DNA of 6,001 nt from an uncultured Acidobacteriota bacterium (GTDB lineage: Bacteria; Acidobacteriota; Blastocatellia; Pyrinomonadales; Pyrinomonadaceae). Under the pieces are notes generated by a model. It was not told where the DNA came from and did no database searches. It saw only the letters and a list, made by a program, of their open reading frames with translations. Shown piece after piece: positions 5,953 through 6,001 of the stretch (position 1 is the first letter of the stretch; the number at the start of each line of letters is the position of its first letter). Made by a program: the position numbers and the translations under genes. The DNA is taken from the NCBI GenBank assembly GCA_902826385.1, contig CADEEU010000237.1:1-6001 (forward strand), given 5' to 3'.

Positions 5953-6001
5953 ATGGGTAAAAAACGGGGATTTATACTGATCGTCGTTGTAATAGTGATC
6001 G
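5953..6001 (+). CDS. Start of an exported or membrane-anchored protein (first 16 residues only)
   Basis: Only the first 16 codons fall inside the window: MGKKRGFILIVVVIVI. A short basic tip (KKR) followed by unbroken hydrophobic residues is the start of a signal peptide or an N-terminal membrane anchor, with the chain leading out of the cytoplasm. A good Shine-Dalgarno at 7 nt and an upstream TTGAAA-N17-TAGAAT promoter support expression. The gene is divergent from the ROK regulator, an arrangement in which the regulator often controls its neighbour. Periplasmic adaptors of efflux pumps often begin this way, but so do many lipid-anchored or secreted proteins, so no function is assigned. Confidence 0.65.
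   Translation, partial: MGKKRGFILIVVVIVI

Overview
The window looks like a chromosomal piece of an Acidobacteriota genome, possibly class Blastocatellia. The main clue is a complete 1,196-residue Oar-like TonB-dependent receptor, with an N-terminal carboxypeptidase-regulatory-like domain fused to plug and barrel; this family is strongly expanded in that phylum. Moderate GC and the accompanying genes fit, but the assignment is inferred from protein style and not from a marker gene.

Layout, right to left on the minus strand: a ROK-family transcriptional regulator with an intact helix-turn-helix and sugar-kinase-like domain (5620 to 4430, GTG start); a 264-bp gap with a candidate promoter and two inverted repeats; the receptor (4165 to 575, strong Shine-Dalgarno); a well-formed intrinsic terminator (555 to 505); and the first 152 codons of a secreted TPR protein that runs off the left edge (456 to 1). 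At the right edge a gene starts on the plus strand (ATG at 5953). Only 16 codons are visible, and they encode a basic tip followed by a hydrophobic stretch. It is divergent from the ROK gene across a 332-bp regulatory region.

How the parts may work together: the ROK protein probably senses a sugar or a phosphorylated sugar and controls transcription. Its position just upstream of an outer-membrane receptor suggests that it controls uptake of a carbohydrate or glycan-derived ligand, but no enzyme in the window names the substrate. The terminator between receptor and TPR gene suggests that the two are made at different levels. The divergent gap holds a good sigma-70-type promoter for the plus-strand gene, a probable leaderless promoter for the ROK gene, and three copies of the 7-mer CAGATCA placed around both. 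These copies are the best candidate in the window for an undescribed control circuit. I saw no mobile element, CRISPR array, tRNA or rRNA.
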